Made by a program: the position numbers and the translations under genes
The notes under the pieces: model-generated
Databases searched by the model: none
Told to the model about the DNA's origin: nothing
The model's input: the letters and a program-made list of their open reading frames with translations, nothing else
Shown here: one piece after another, positions 1 to 7,797 of the stretch
Numbering within the stretch: position 1 is the stretch's first letter
Layout of the letters: every line of letters starts with the position of its first letter
Virus record (IMG/VR): IMGVR_UViG_3300045910_000023
Location: 1 to 32,325 of that record
Length of the DNA: 32,325 bases
Reading direction: 5' to 3' (one strand)
From: a virus

Positions 1-240
1 CTGCCTTGCGCACTTTCGCGGTTGGCACGTTTCAGACAGGCCCAAAACCCTAGCAAAATCAACGGTTTGCGGGCACGTGTCCGGCGCGGTCGGATTCCCG
101 GCATTTGATGGTCGCTTTTCCGGCGCGTTGTCGCGCTTGACGTGCGACCCGGTTGCGCTCCACATTGGCGCGCGGTTCCCGGGCGGTTCTGGTCGGTTGC
201 AGATCGGTTCCCGGCGGGTTCCGTTCGGGATCGCGTTGCC
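1..240. promoter_or_regulatory. Non-coding left end, candidate packaging (cos/pac) region
   Basis: No convincing gene lies here; open frames running through it lack a ribosome-binding site and have the skewed composition of shadow frames. The stretch lies immediately upstream of the small terminase gene, where HK97-like phages commonly carry their packaging site. It holds a series of CGGTT repeats spaced about one helical turn apart (listed separately). The first bases (CCTTGCGC at 4-11) are the inverted complement of GCGCAAGG at 32309-32316, so joining the two window ends would give a hyphenated palindrome. The role in packaging is inferred. Confidence 0.45.
150..220. repeat. Helically phased CGGTT repeats upstream of terS
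   Basis: CGGTT starts at 150, 173, 184, 194 and 205, with a variant GGGTT at 216. The last five are 10-11 bp apart, so they lie on one face of the helix; 150 to 173 is about two turns. Such phasing next to a small terminase gene fits an array of binding sites for the TerS oligomer (cosB- or pac-like). The sequence is GC-rich and repeats of this size can arise by chance, so the function is inference. Confidence 0.4.
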
Positions 241-657
241 ATGCCAGCCCGCCGCAAGTCGAACGCCTTAAAGCTACTCACCGGGAACCCGGGCCGTCGT
301 CCAGTCGACGAGTCGCCCGAGGCGTCGTCGCCGCTGTCGGCGCAGCTGCCGCCGGAACTGTTGACCGACGAACGGGCGGCGGCGGAATGGCGGCGCACGA
401 TTGCGCCCGCCAGCGACGCCGGGCAGCTGGTCGCGACGGATCGCGCGCTGGCGGTCATGCACTGCCAGCTATGGTCACGCGTGCAGTCGTTGAACGACCG
501 CCGCGACGTTGGCGCCGACGTCGGCCGGGCGGTCGCGCTGTTGCTGCGCGTTGACGCTGAACTCGGGTTTACGCCTGCCAGCCGGTCGAAGGTCGGCCCG
601 ACCGGCAGCGGATCCAAACTTCGCCGCAACAACCCGCTAGCGAAATACCTCGACTGA
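241..657 (+). CDS. terS: Terminase small subunit, P27 family
   Basis: 138 aa. The DNA-recognition subunit of the packaging motor: it binds the packaging site and recruits TerL. The N-terminus carries the family hallmark LKLLTGNPGRRPV at about residues 8-20, followed by helical segments containing AAAEWRR and LAVMHCQLWSR, as in P27-type small terminases. The ATG at 241 is chosen because translation upstream of it gives an Arg/Gly/Pro-rich, non-family sequence, and the P27 motif begins a few residues after this Met. No strong Shine-Dalgarno sequence is visible. The stop codon overlaps the TerL start as TGATG at 655-659, indicating translational coupling. Length and position immediately before TerL are typical. 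Confidence 0.9.
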   Translation: MPARRKSNALKLLTGNPGRRPVDESPEASSPLSAQLPPELLTDERAAAEWRRTIAPASDAGQLVATDRALAVMHCQLWSRVQSLNDRRDVGADVGRAVALLLRVDAELGFTPASRSKVGPTGSGSKLRRNNPLAKYLD

Positions 658-2420
658 TGCGCACGGCGCGCCCGCGTCGCACGCGTGATCCGGTCACGGC
701 GTACGCCGAATCGGTCGTCGGCGGTCAGACGGTCGCGTCGCGGTGCGTCGTCGCGGCGTGCCGCCGCCATCTGGCCGACCTCGACGTCGCGGCGGCGCGC
801 GGCTGGGAATGGCGCGCAGCTGCCGCCGTCGACGTGATCGAGTTCTTCCGCGACGTGCTCTGTTTGCCCGAGGACAGCGACGCGGGCGACGACGCGTCGA
901 CCGCCGCCAGCGACGACGCGCCGCCGTTCATCCTGTCGCCATGGCAACAATTCGTCGTCGGGTCGCTGATGGGTTGGTACACCGCGCGCGGCGACCGGCG
1001 GTTCCGCACGGCGTACATCGAGACCGGCAAGGGTTCCGGCAAAACGCCCATGTGCGCCGGGCTGTTGCTGTACATGCTGGTCTCGGATCGCGAACGCGGC
1101 GGGCAGTACTACGTTGCCGCCGTCACGCGCGAACAGGCCGGGATCGCGTTCGCCGATATCGAACGAATGGTCGCCGCGTCGCCGCACTTGCGCGACGTCA
1201 TGTTGCCGACGAAAAACAATCTGGCGCTGCCGCGTACGTCGTCGTTTATTCGGGCGATCTCGGCGGAACGGCGGGCACTCGACGGCAAGCGGATCAGCGG
1301 CGCGTTGATCGACGAGCTGCACGAACAGCCAACGCCGGTCGTCGTGAACAAGATCCGGCGCGGCACCAAGGCGCGGCGCAACGCGTTGATCTTGGAACCG
1401 ACCAACGCGGGTTTCGACCGGACGTCGGTGTGCTGGGCACATCACGAGTACAGCCGCAAGGTACTCGACGGCACGATCCCGGGCGACGACTGGTTCGCGT
1501 TTATCTGCGCACTCGACCCATGCGACGAGTGCGTCGCGCGCGGTCGCTGGTTTCCCGACGACGATTGCCCGAATTGCGACAGCTGGCAAACCGAGGGTCC
1601 GCACTGGACGAAACCCAACCCGAACCTTGGTGTTTCGTTGCCGTGGTCGTACGTGCGCGCGCTGGTGCGACAAGCGGTCGGCATGCCGTCGGAAGTCTCG
1701 TCGTTGCTGCGGTTCAATTTCGGGATCTGGACCCGAGGCGTTGATCGCGCGGTCGACATGGGCCGTTGGGCGCAGTGTCAACCGTTGCCGAGTGACGACG
1801 ACCTCGCCGCCGCCGACGCGTTCGGATCGTTCGACCTTGGGGAGACCGACGATTTCTCGGCATGGTGCCGATTGTGGGTGCTCGACGACGGGCGCGTCGC
1901 GGTCAAGATGCGGTACTTCCTGCCAAGTGCCGCGCTGGAACGGTACCCGGATCGGCCCTATCAGGAATGGGAACGGGCGGGCGCGCTGGTCGTGACCGAC
2001 GGCGACGTGATCGATTTCTCTGTCGTGCGGCAAGCGATCCGCGACGACTGGTCGGCCGACGGGTTGCGCGCGGTGTATTACGACACGCGGTCGGCGCGTG
2101 AGACGGCGCAGCTGTTGACGGCCGAAGGTCTCGACCTCGTACCGCTCACGCAGGGGTTCCCGTTGCATGAAGCGATCAAGCGGTTCTCCGCGCTGATCGC
2201 GGCGGGTCTCTTGTGCCACGGCAACGATCCGATCCTCGCGTGGATGGCGGCGAATCTCGTACTGGTGACCGGCGCGAAAGGCGAGAAACGGATCGCGAAA
2301 GAACGGTCGCCCGAAAAGATCGACGGGATCGCGGCGGTCGTTATGGCAATCGACGGCGCGATTGTGCGGCGAGATCGCACCGACAACACGCCCGAGTACC
2401 AAACGTATTTCTTCGGATGA
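657..2420 (+). CDS. terL: Terminase large subunit (ATPase/nuclease)
   Basis: 587 aa. The packaging motor: an N-terminal ATPase translocates DNA into the prohead and a C-terminal RNase H-like nuclease cuts it. The Walker A motif GKGSGKT is at residues 124-130 and Walker B ALIDE, with D219 E220, at 216-220. The nuclease half has an acidic motif in SFDLGETDD, a second aspartate in VYYDTR and a late KIDGIAAVVMAIDGA segment. WTKPNPNLGVS at about 317-327 is typical of the HK97/P27 TerL group. A cluster of four cysteines (C289, C292, C304, C307) between the two domains looks like a small zinc ribbon. The start overlaps the terS stop, and the stop overlaps the next start. Confidence 0.95.
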   Translation: MRTARPRRTRDPVTAYAESVVGGQTVASRCVVAACRRHLADLDVAAARGWEWRAAAAVDVIEFFRDVLCLPEDSDAGDDASTAASDDAPPFILSPWQQFVVGSLMGWYTARGDRRFRTAYIETGKGSGKTPMCAGLLLYMLVSDRERGGQYYVAAVTREQAGIAFADIERMVAASPHLRDVMLPTKNNLALPRTSSFIRAISAERRALDGKRISGALIDELHEQPTPVVVNKIRRGTKARRNALILEPTNAGFDRTSVCWAHHEYSRKVLDGTIPGDDWFAFICALDPCDECVARGRWFPDDDCPNCDSWQTEGPHWTKPNPNLGVSLPWSYVRALVRQAVGMPSEVSSLLRFNFGIWTRGVDRAVDMGRWAQCQPLPSDDDLAAADAFGSFDLGETDDFSAWCRLWVLDDGRVAVKMRYFLPSAALERYPDRPYQEWERAGALVVTDGDVIDFSVVRQAIRDDWSADGLRAVYYDTRSARETAQLLTAEGLDLVPLTQGFPLHEAIKRFSALIAAGLLCHGNDPILAWMAANLVLVTGAKGEKRIAKERSPEKIDGIAAVVMAIDGAIVRRDRTDNTPEYQTYFFG

Positions 2421-2617
2421 TGGCTGAGGATCGCCGCCGCCCGCCGGGTCGACCGCGCGCGCCCGAACCCGGGTCGTCGGTCTCGGCATGGATCCCGACG
2501 CGCTTGCACGACCGCGCGTGCAAGGTCGCCGAACGTCACGGCGTGTCGGTCTCGTCGATTGTGCGCCGCGCGCTGGCCGACACGCTGCGCGACCGGAAAC
2601 GTTTTCCTACTGAATAA
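2420..2617 (+). CDS. Small ribbon-helix-helix (CopG/Arc-like) protein
   Basis: 65 aa. A basic proline-rich N-terminus (RRRPPGRPRAPEPG) precedes VSAWIPTRLHDRACKVAERH and GVSVSSIVRRALADTL. This beta strand plus two helices, with a conserved small-residue turn, is the ribbon-helix-helix fold that inserts a strand dimer into the DNA major groove. It begins with ATG at 2420, overlapping the TerL stop; an ATG one codon earlier (2417) is equally possible. Small RHH proteins between terL and the capsid genes are common in phages and are usually of unknown role. It may bind the packaging region or repress a late gene; no target is visible here. Confidence 0.7.
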   Translation: MAEDRRRPPGRPRAPEPGSSVSAWIPTRLHDRACKVAERHGVSVSSIVRRALADTLRDRKRFPTE

Positions 2618-2653
2618 CCCGACGCGCGCCGCGACGCCTGCACAGTCGTCGGC

Positions 2654-4699
2654 ATGCACCGCGCGTACGCGCTGCTCACCATCGAAAAATCCGACGAGGC
2701 GTCGCGCACGATCAGCGGGATCGCGTCGACGCCCGCGCCCGACCGTGACGGCGACGTCATGGATTCGACAGGCGCGGCGTTTACGTTGCCGTTGCCGTTG
2801 CTCTGGCATCACGACCGCACGCGCCCGATTGGCGAGGTCGTGTCGGCCGAAGTGACCAGCAAAGGGATCGCAATCGTCGCGAAGATCGCGCACGTCACCG
2901 AAGCGGGCGCGTTGCGCGACCGACTCGACGAGGCATGGCAGACCATCAAGGCGGGTCTGATCAAGGGTCTCTCGATTGGCTTTCGGCCGCTGTCGGATCC
3001 CGAACCGATTGCGGGCGGCGGGTACCACTTCCGCAAATGGTCATGGCTGGAACTCTCAGCGGTGACCGTACCCGCCAACGCCGCCGCCACGATCAATCTC
3101 GTTAAGTCCCTCGACGACACGGCACGCGCCGCGACTGGCGACGCCGTCGTCTCGATCCAGTCAACGCCCGGCGTCGCGGGAACTGTCGTCGTCAAGACGA
3201 CTCAGGTACCAGCCATGAAGATCCCGATTGCCGATCAGATCGCAACCGCCAACGCGACGCGCGGCACCAAGGCGGCGCGCATGGCCGAGATCATGTCGGC
3301 CGCTGGCGACAATACGCTGAACGCGGATCAGTCGAAGGAATACGACGCGCTGGTCGGCGAGGTCAAAGCACTCGACGATCACGTCGCGCGTCTCACGACG
3401 TTGGACACGATCAACAAGGCGACCGCCGCGCCGGTCGATCCGCAGCGCGGCACGCCCGCGCCGTCGCCCGCGCCCGCGCCGACCGGTACGCATACGGTCG
3501 TCGGCGTACAGCGCGAAACGGAAAAAGGGATCGAGTTCGCGCGTGCGGTGATCTGCAAGGCGGCGTCGTTCGCGGCGGCGCAGCGCGGCGAGTTCGTGTC
3601 GGCCGCCGAGATCGCGAAAAGCTGGTACCCCGATTCGTCGCGGCTGGCGTTGCACTTGAAGGCGGTTGTTCCGCCGGGCAACACGACCAACGCGACATGG
3701 GCGTCGCCGCTGGTCGATCCCGCGAATCTCGCGTCGGAGTTCATCGAGTACTTGCGCCCGCGTACCATCGTGGGCCGGATCCCGGCGTTGCGGCGCGTGC
3801 CGTTCAACGTGCGGATCATCGGCCAGACGTCGGGCGGCGCGGGGTACTGGGTCGGACAAGGGAAGCCGAAGCCGCTGACCTCGTTCGATTTCGCGCCGAC
3901 GATCCTTGGTTGGGCGAAGGTCGCCGCGATTGCCGCGATCACCGAAGAACTCGCGCGGTTCTCGACGCCCGGCGCGGAGGGTCTCGTACGCGACGCGCTC
4001 ACCGCCGCACTCGTCGAACGGATCGATATCGATTTCATCGATCCCGCCAAGGCGGCGGTTGCGGGCGTGTCGCCCGCGTCGATCACGAACGGCGTTGCGC
4101 CGATCACGTCCGAAGGCAACGACGCCGCCGCGATTCGCGCGGATATCGGCGCACTGCTCGGCGCGTACCTCGCCGCCAATCAGAACGTCGCGGGTCTCAC
4201 GCTGATCATGCCCGCGACGCTGGCGTTGCAGGTCTCGCTACTCCGCAACGCGCAAGGCGTACGCGAGTTCCCGTCAATCGGGATCGACGGCGGCACGCTG
4301 GAAGGGATCACGGTCGTGACCTCGCAGTACGCGAAGGTCGCCGCGCCGCACAACAACATCGTGATCGCGGCGAACGCGCCCGACATTTTCCTTGCCGACG
4401 ATGGATCGGTGACCGTCGACGTGTCGCGTGAGGCGTCGCTCGAAATGTCCGACGCGCCAACGCAGGATGGCGGCGCGGGTACCGGTGCGGAACTCGTCTC
4501 GCTCTGGCAGAACAACCTGATCGGTCTCCGCGCCGAACGGTTCATCAATTGGGCGAAGCGCCGACCCGAGGCGGTCGTGTGGCTGTCCGACGTCGCATGG
4601 GGTACGCCGGAACCGGAAGCGGCGGCACTCGCCGCACGCCGCGCCGCCGCGCCGCCGCGCCCGTCGACGCCGCCGCCGTCGTCGCCGCCGTTGCGGTAG
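2654..4699 (+). CDS. Prohead protease - major capsid protein fusion (HK97 fold)
   Basis: 681 aa, two normally separate proteins in one chain. Residues 1-150 are an HK97-type prohead protease: candidate catalytic His52/His53 in LLWHHDRTRPIGEV, Ser107 in GLSIGF, and the family signature ELSAVTVPAN at 133-142. Residues from about 188 (VPAMKIPIADQ) form a charged helical scaffold-like delta domain and linker, followed by an HK97 capsid body with RTIVGRIPALRRVPFNVRI and, near the end, GLRAERFINWAKRRPEAVVWL. The C-terminal tail is Ala/Pro-rich. The frame is unbroken throughout. An in-frame ATG at 3215 could in principle start a separate capsid protein, but no good ribosome-binding site precedes it. 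The protease should release itself and trim the delta domain during prohead maturation. Confidence 0.92.
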   Translation: MHRAYALLTIEKSDEASRTISGIASTPAPDRDGDVMDSTGAAFTLPLPLLWHHDRTRPIGEVVSAEVTSKGIAIVAKIAHVTEAGALRDRLDEAWQTIKAGLIKGLSIGFRPLSDPEPIAGGGYHFRKWSWLELSAVTVPANAAATINLVKSLDDTARAATGDAVVSIQSTPGVAGTVVVKTTQVPAMKIPIADQIATANATRGTKAARMAEIMSAAGDNTLNADQSKEYDALVGEVKALDDHVARLTTLDTINKATAAPVDPQRGTPAPSPAPAPTGTHTVVGVQRETEKGIEFARAVICKAASFAAAQRGEFVSAAEIAKSWYPDSSRLALHLKAVVPPGNTTNATWASPLVDPANLASEFIEYLRPRTIVGRIPALRRVPFNVRIIGQTSGGAGYWVGQGKPKPLTSFDFAPTILGWAKVAAIAAITEELARFSTPGAEGLVRDALTAALVERIDIDFIDPAKAAVAGVSPASITNGVAPITSEGNDAAAIRADIGALLGAYLAANQNVAGLTLIMPATLALQVSLLRNAQGVREFPSIGIDGGTLEGITVVTSQYAKVAAPHNNIVIAANAPDIFLADDGSVTVDVSREASLEMSDAPTQDGGAGTGAELVSLWQNNLIGLRAERFINWAKRRPEAVVWLSDVAWGTPEPEAAALAARRAAAPPRPSTPPPSSPPLR

Positions 4700-4849
4700 T
4701 CGCCACCAAGATCGCGTCGGTCGTCGCTGGCAACCCGACGACCGGCGCGACGCGGCATGCGGGCAATGCGCGCGCTACATGAAGTGTTAAGCGCGCGACG
4801 TGAACGCGCGCAACCCGCATCGCCGCACTTTTCTTCGGAGGTCGATCCT
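4700..4849 (+). other. Capsid-portal intergenic gap with GC hairpin
   Basis: The gap contains an inverted repeat with GCGCGCG at 4791-4797 and CGCGCGC at 4805-4811, separated by a 7-nt loop, and ends in the GGAGG (4837-4841) that serves the portal gene. There is no T-run after the hairpin, so it is more likely an mRNA stability or attenuation element than a full terminator. An open frame continues leftward from the portal gene through this gap, but the strong ribosome-binding site argues that translation starts at 4850. Confidence 0.45.
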
Positions 4850-6244
4850 TTGCTGTCCGTCTGGTCTCGATTCCGCAGCAAAGCGGCACCCGTGCCCGCG
4901 CCGCGCGCGGTCGTGCCGACGTCGCACGGCGGCGGTTGGTGGCCGTTGATCCGCGAATCGTACGCGGGCGCATGGCAACAGAACATCGAGATCACCGCGC
5001 AAACGGTACTCACGTACGCCGCGCTGTACGCGTGCGTCACGTTGATCTCGTCGGACATCGGCAAGCTACGGATCAAGCTGATCGCGCGCGACGCCGACGG
5101 GATCTGGACCGAGACCGACAACCCGGCATGGTCGCCCGTGCTTCGCAAACCGAATCACTACCAGAACCGGATCAAGTTTCTGGAACAGTGGATCGTCTCA
5201 AAGCTGATTCACGGCAACACGTACGTGCTCAAGATTCGCGACGCGCGCCGCGTCGTCGTCGCGCTGTACGTACTCGACCCGACGCGCGTTCGGCCGCTGG
5301 TCGCCGTCAACGGTGACGTGTACTACCAGCTGTCGACCGACCAGATCGCGGGCGTCGATACCGACGTGACCGTACCCGCCAGCGAAATCATTCACGACGT
5401 ATACGTACCGCTGTTTCATCCGTTGTGCGGCGTGCCGCCGTTGACGGCGTGCGGTCTCGCCGCATTGAACGGAATCAAGATTCAGGATTTCTCGACGCGC
5501 TTTTTTAGCAACGGCACCATGCCGGGCGGGATCCTCACCGCGCCGGGCCGGATCACCGAAGAACAAGCGGCGCGGGTAAAAGCCAATTTCGAACTCGGGC
5601 ACAGCGGATCGAACGTCGGCCGGGTCGCGTTGCTGGGCGACGGGCTGAAGTACGAGAACACGCGCGTAAGCGCACTCGATTCGCAGCTGATCGAACAGCT
5701 GAAGTACTCCGCCGAACAGGTGTGCACGGCGTACCACGTGCCCGCGTACATGGTCGGCGTTGGCCCGCCGCCGAGTAACACCAACGTCGAGGCGTTGGCG
5801 TTGCAGTACTACACCCAATGTTTGCAGACGTTGATCGAGTGCGTCGAACTCGGGTTAGACGAGGGTCTGTCGCTGCCCGCCGACGTCGGCGTCGAACTCG
5901 ATCTCAATGATCTGTTGCGCATGGATACCGCGTCACGCGTCACGGCGGCGCGCGACGCCGTCGGCGCGGCGGTCATGTCGATCAACGAGGCGCGGCGGCA
6001 GTACTTCGGTCTCGGCCCGGTCAAAGGCGGCGACCAACCGTTCCTGCAACAGCAGTACTTCAGCCTAGAGGCGTTGGCGGCAGCGACGCCGCCGACCAGC
6101 GGCGCGCCGCCGGAACCGCCGCGCAATCCCGACGACGACGAACCCGACGACGAGAACGACGACGACGACGACGACCCGCCCGAGGACGTCGAACGGGCGT
6201 TGACGGTGGCGATCACAAAGGAACTCGACCAATGGCACGCCTAA
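4850..6244 (+). CDS. Portal protein, HK97 family
   Basis: 464 aa. A dodecameric channel at the unique head vertex through which DNA enters and leaves, and the docking site for TerL and the connectors. LYACVTLISSDIGKL near the N-terminus, WIVSKLIHGNTYVLK, VPLFHPLCGVPPLTACG, the GLKYENTRVSALDSQLIEQLKYS segment and AYHVPAYMVG are characteristic of HK97-type portals. The TTG at 4850 is preferred because GGAGG (4837-4841) sits 8 nt upstream; the in-frame ATG at 4757 would add 31 residues without a ribosome-binding site. The C-terminus has a run of Asp/Glu/Pro (NPDDDEPDDENDDDDDDPPED) before the final helix. It overlaps the next gene by 13 nt. Confidence 0.93.
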   Translation: MLSVWSRFRSKAAPVPAPRAVVPTSHGGGWWPLIRESYAGAWQQNIEITAQTVLTYAALYACVTLISSDIGKLRIKLIARDADGIWTETDNPAWSPVLRKPNHYQNRIKFLEQWIVSKLIHGNTYVLKIRDARRVVVALYVLDPTRVRPLVAVNGDVYYQLSTDQIAGVDTDVTVPASEIIHDVYVPLFHPLCGVPPLTACGLAALNGIKIQDFSTRFFSNGTMPGGILTAPGRITEEQAARVKANFELGHSGSNVGRVALLGDGLKYENTRVSALDSQLIEQLKYSAEQVCTAYHVPAYMVGVGPPPSNTNVEALALQYYTQCLQTLIECVELGLDEGLSLPADVGVELDLNDLLRMDTASRVTAARDAVGAAVMSINEARRQYFGLGPVKGGDQPFLQQQYFSLEALAAATPPTSGAPPEPPRNPDDDEPDDENDDDDDDPPEDVERALTVAITKELDQWHA

Positions 6245-6726
6245 CCGTCGAGACCGCAACCGCCGTCGTCAAGGCGATTGGCCCGGCATTGCGCGCGGCG
6301 TTGACCGCCGTCGTTGCACCGCTTGCCGCGCGCGTCGCCGCGCTGGAAGAGCGCCCGGCCGAACCCGGCCCGCCCGGCCCGCCCGGCCATGACGGCGCGG
6401 TTGGGCAAACCGGCCCGGCCGGGCGCGATGGCGTCGACGGTCTCGGGTTCGCCGACCTCACCGCGAAGTACGACGGCGCGCGCCGGTTGACGTTGGTCGT
6501 ACGCAACGGCGAACGGGTCAAAGAATTTCCGTTCGATCTGCCGATCCCGCTGTTCGTCGGCGTGTACGACGCCGCCGCCAGCTACAGCAAGGGCGACGTC
6601 GTCTCGCATGCCGGGTCGGCATGGGTCGCCGTACGCGACACGTCGAACGAGAAACCCGACGAACACGCCGACGACCGTGCATGGCGGTTGTGTGTCAAGC
6701 GCGGGCGCGACGGGAGGGTCGGCTAA
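6232..6726 (+). CDS. Collagen-like protein with C-terminal carbohydrate-binding-like module
   Basis: 164 aa. An N-terminal amphipathic helix or coiled coil (VKAIGPALRAAL...VAALEERP, residues 13-42) leads into eight Gly-X-Y triplets at 46-69 (GPPGPPGHDGAVGQTGPAG region), a trimerising collagen-like stalk. The end, VGVYDAAASYSKGDVV..GSAWVAVRDTSNEKP, resembles small carbohydrate-binding modules of the CBM5/12 type seen on phage and chitinase proteins. It lies between portal and connector genes, overlapping the portal by 13 nt, so it is probably a virion component such as a head fibre or decoration; this role is inferred. Its product would be a trimer with the sugar-binding-like module at the tip. 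Confidence 0.7.
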   Translation: MARLTVETATAVVKAIGPALRAALTAVVAPLAARVAALEERPAEPGPPGPPGHDGAVGQTGPAGRDGVDGLGFADLTAKYDGARRLTLVVRNGERVKEFPFDLPIPLFVGVYDAAASYSKGDVVSHAGSAWVAVRDTSNEKPDEHADDRAWRLCVKRGRDGRVG

Positions 6727-7040
6727 TGCCGTACGTCGACCTCGACGTCGCCCGCGACCATACCCGCACGTTGGGCGTACCCGACGACGACGATCTGTTG
6801 CTGAAGATTGCACAGGCCGAGGCGTTCGTGTGGCAACACCTGAAGCGCGACGGCGATCCGCCATGGGACGTGAACAGCGACCCGACGACGGATCGGGAGT
6901 TCGCAATCGTGCTCGCCGCGACGCTGATCGTTCTACAGGATCTCTACCGCTTTCGCGGCGACGACGCACCGTCGCCGTTGCTGTTTAACCCGCGCGTACT
7001 CGACATGCTGTCGATGCTCCGCGATCCGACGGTGGCGTGA
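6726..7040 (+). CDS. Head-tail connector (gp6-like adaptor)
   Basis: 104 aa, mostly helical: YVDLDVARDHTRTLGVPDDDDLLLKIAQAEAFVWQHL resembles the N-terminal helices of HK97 gp6 / SPP1 gp15-type adaptors, which form a ring under the portal. The ATG at 6726 is preceded by GGGAGGG at 6712-6718 and overlaps the previous stop (TAATG). Length (100-110 aa) and position directly after the portal module match the family. Confidence 0.75.
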   Translation: MPYVDLDVARDHTRTLGVPDDDDLLLKIAQAEAFVWQHLKRDGDPPWDVNSDPTTDREFAIVLAATLIVLQDLYRFRGDDAPSPLLFNPRVLDMLSMLRDPTVA

Positions 7041-7043
7041 CCC

Positions 7044-7412
7044 ATGGCACCGGCAGCAACGGGCACGCGTAATCGGTTGGTCACGATCCAACACGGCACG
7101 ACGTCGACGGGCGACTCGGGCGGGCCGGTCGACACGTTCGTCGACACGGTGCCGCCGATTTGGATGGCGCGCGAGATCGCGTCGCGCGGCGGCGAGGTCT
7201 GGCAGGCCGATGCAACGCAGGTTGCCGCGCGTGCCGAACACCGCTGGTCGTTGCCCTATCTGCCCGACATGGATCCCGACGTCGTCGACGTCCCACGGTT
7301 GCGGCGACTCGTGTACCAAGGTCGCACGTACGACATTGTCGACGCGCACAAGACGCGCAGCGACGAGATCACGCTAACGACCCGGGTCAAGACCGATGCC
7401 GCCCAAGTTTGA
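7044..7412 (+). CDS. Head closure protein (SPP1 gp16-like head-tail joining)
   Basis: 122 aa, predominantly beta: NRLVTIQHGTTSTGDSGGPVDTF near the start and RRLVYQGRTYDIVDAHKTRSDEITLTTRV at the end are the pattern of the phage head-tail joining family (small beta barrel that plugs the portal-adaptor channel). It starts 4 nt after the adaptor stop and overlaps the next gene by 17 nt, keeping the usual connector order. Confidence 0.78.
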   Translation: MAPAATGTRNRLVTIQHGTTSTGDSGGPVDTFVDTVPPIWMAREIASRGGEVWQADATQVAARAEHRWSLPYLPDMDPDVVDVPRLRRLVYQGRTYDIVDAHKTRSDEITLTTRVKTDAAQV

Positions 7413-7797
7413 ACTGGTCGGCGTGCGGGAACTTGACGCCGCGATCACGCGTGCGGCCGACGCGTTGACGCCGCGCGTGCAGGTTGACGCGTTGACCGAC
7501 GCGGCGGAAGCGATCCGCGCGCGCGCCGCGCAGCTGGCACCGAACCGGCCCGGCGGCGTCGATCTCCGCGACGAGATCGTCGTCGAACCCGCGTCGCGCG
7601 GCGAGGTCGGCAGCGGCGACACGGGCGTCGTGATCGGCCCGAGTCAACGCGCGTTTTACGGATCGTTTCAGGAGTTCGGCACCGAACATCACCGCGCCCA
7701 ACCCTTTATGCGCCCGGCGTTCGACGAGAACGTCGACGGCGCGCTGTCGACCATCGGCGACGAGTTCTGGTCGGCGATTGCGAGGGAGGCGAAATGA
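7396..7797 (+). CDS. HK97 gp10-like tail/neck protein
   Basis: 133 aa. LDAAITRAADALTPRVQVDALTDAAEAIRARAAQLAP followed by a turn and beta segment (TGVVIGPSQRAFYGSFQEFGTEHHRAQPFMRPAFDE) matches the HK97 gp10 family, in which the FQEFGT..H..QPFMRPA region is the strongest signature. These proteins cap the tail at the head-proximal end. It overlaps its neighbours on both sides (17 nt before, 4 nt after), as expected in a coupled connector operon. Confidence 0.85.
   Translation: MPPKFELVGVRELDAAITRAADALTPRVQVDALTDAAEAIRARAAQLAPNRPGGVDLRDEIVVEPASRGEVGSGDTGVVIGPSQRAFYGSFQEFGTEHHRAQPFMRPAFDENVDGALSTIGDEFWSAIAREAK

Noticed and set aside
29-38. GTTTCAGACA shared with 16468-16477
   Set aside because: A single 10-mer match between two regulatory regions is not strong enough to call a repeat or attachment site.
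2078-3028. Long minus-strand open frame opposite TerL and the capsid fusion
   Set aside because: Arg/Ala/Val-rich shadow of the real + strand genes; no ribosome-binding site and no domain.
4549-4782. +1-frame extension of the capsid C-terminus
   Set aside because: Ala/Val low-complexity frame arising from GCC/GTC repeats; no slippery sequence is present.
3379-5148. Minus-strand frames opposite the capsid and portal genes
   Set aside because: They run against well-supported structural genes, have low-complexity sequence and exist because high GC removes stop codons.
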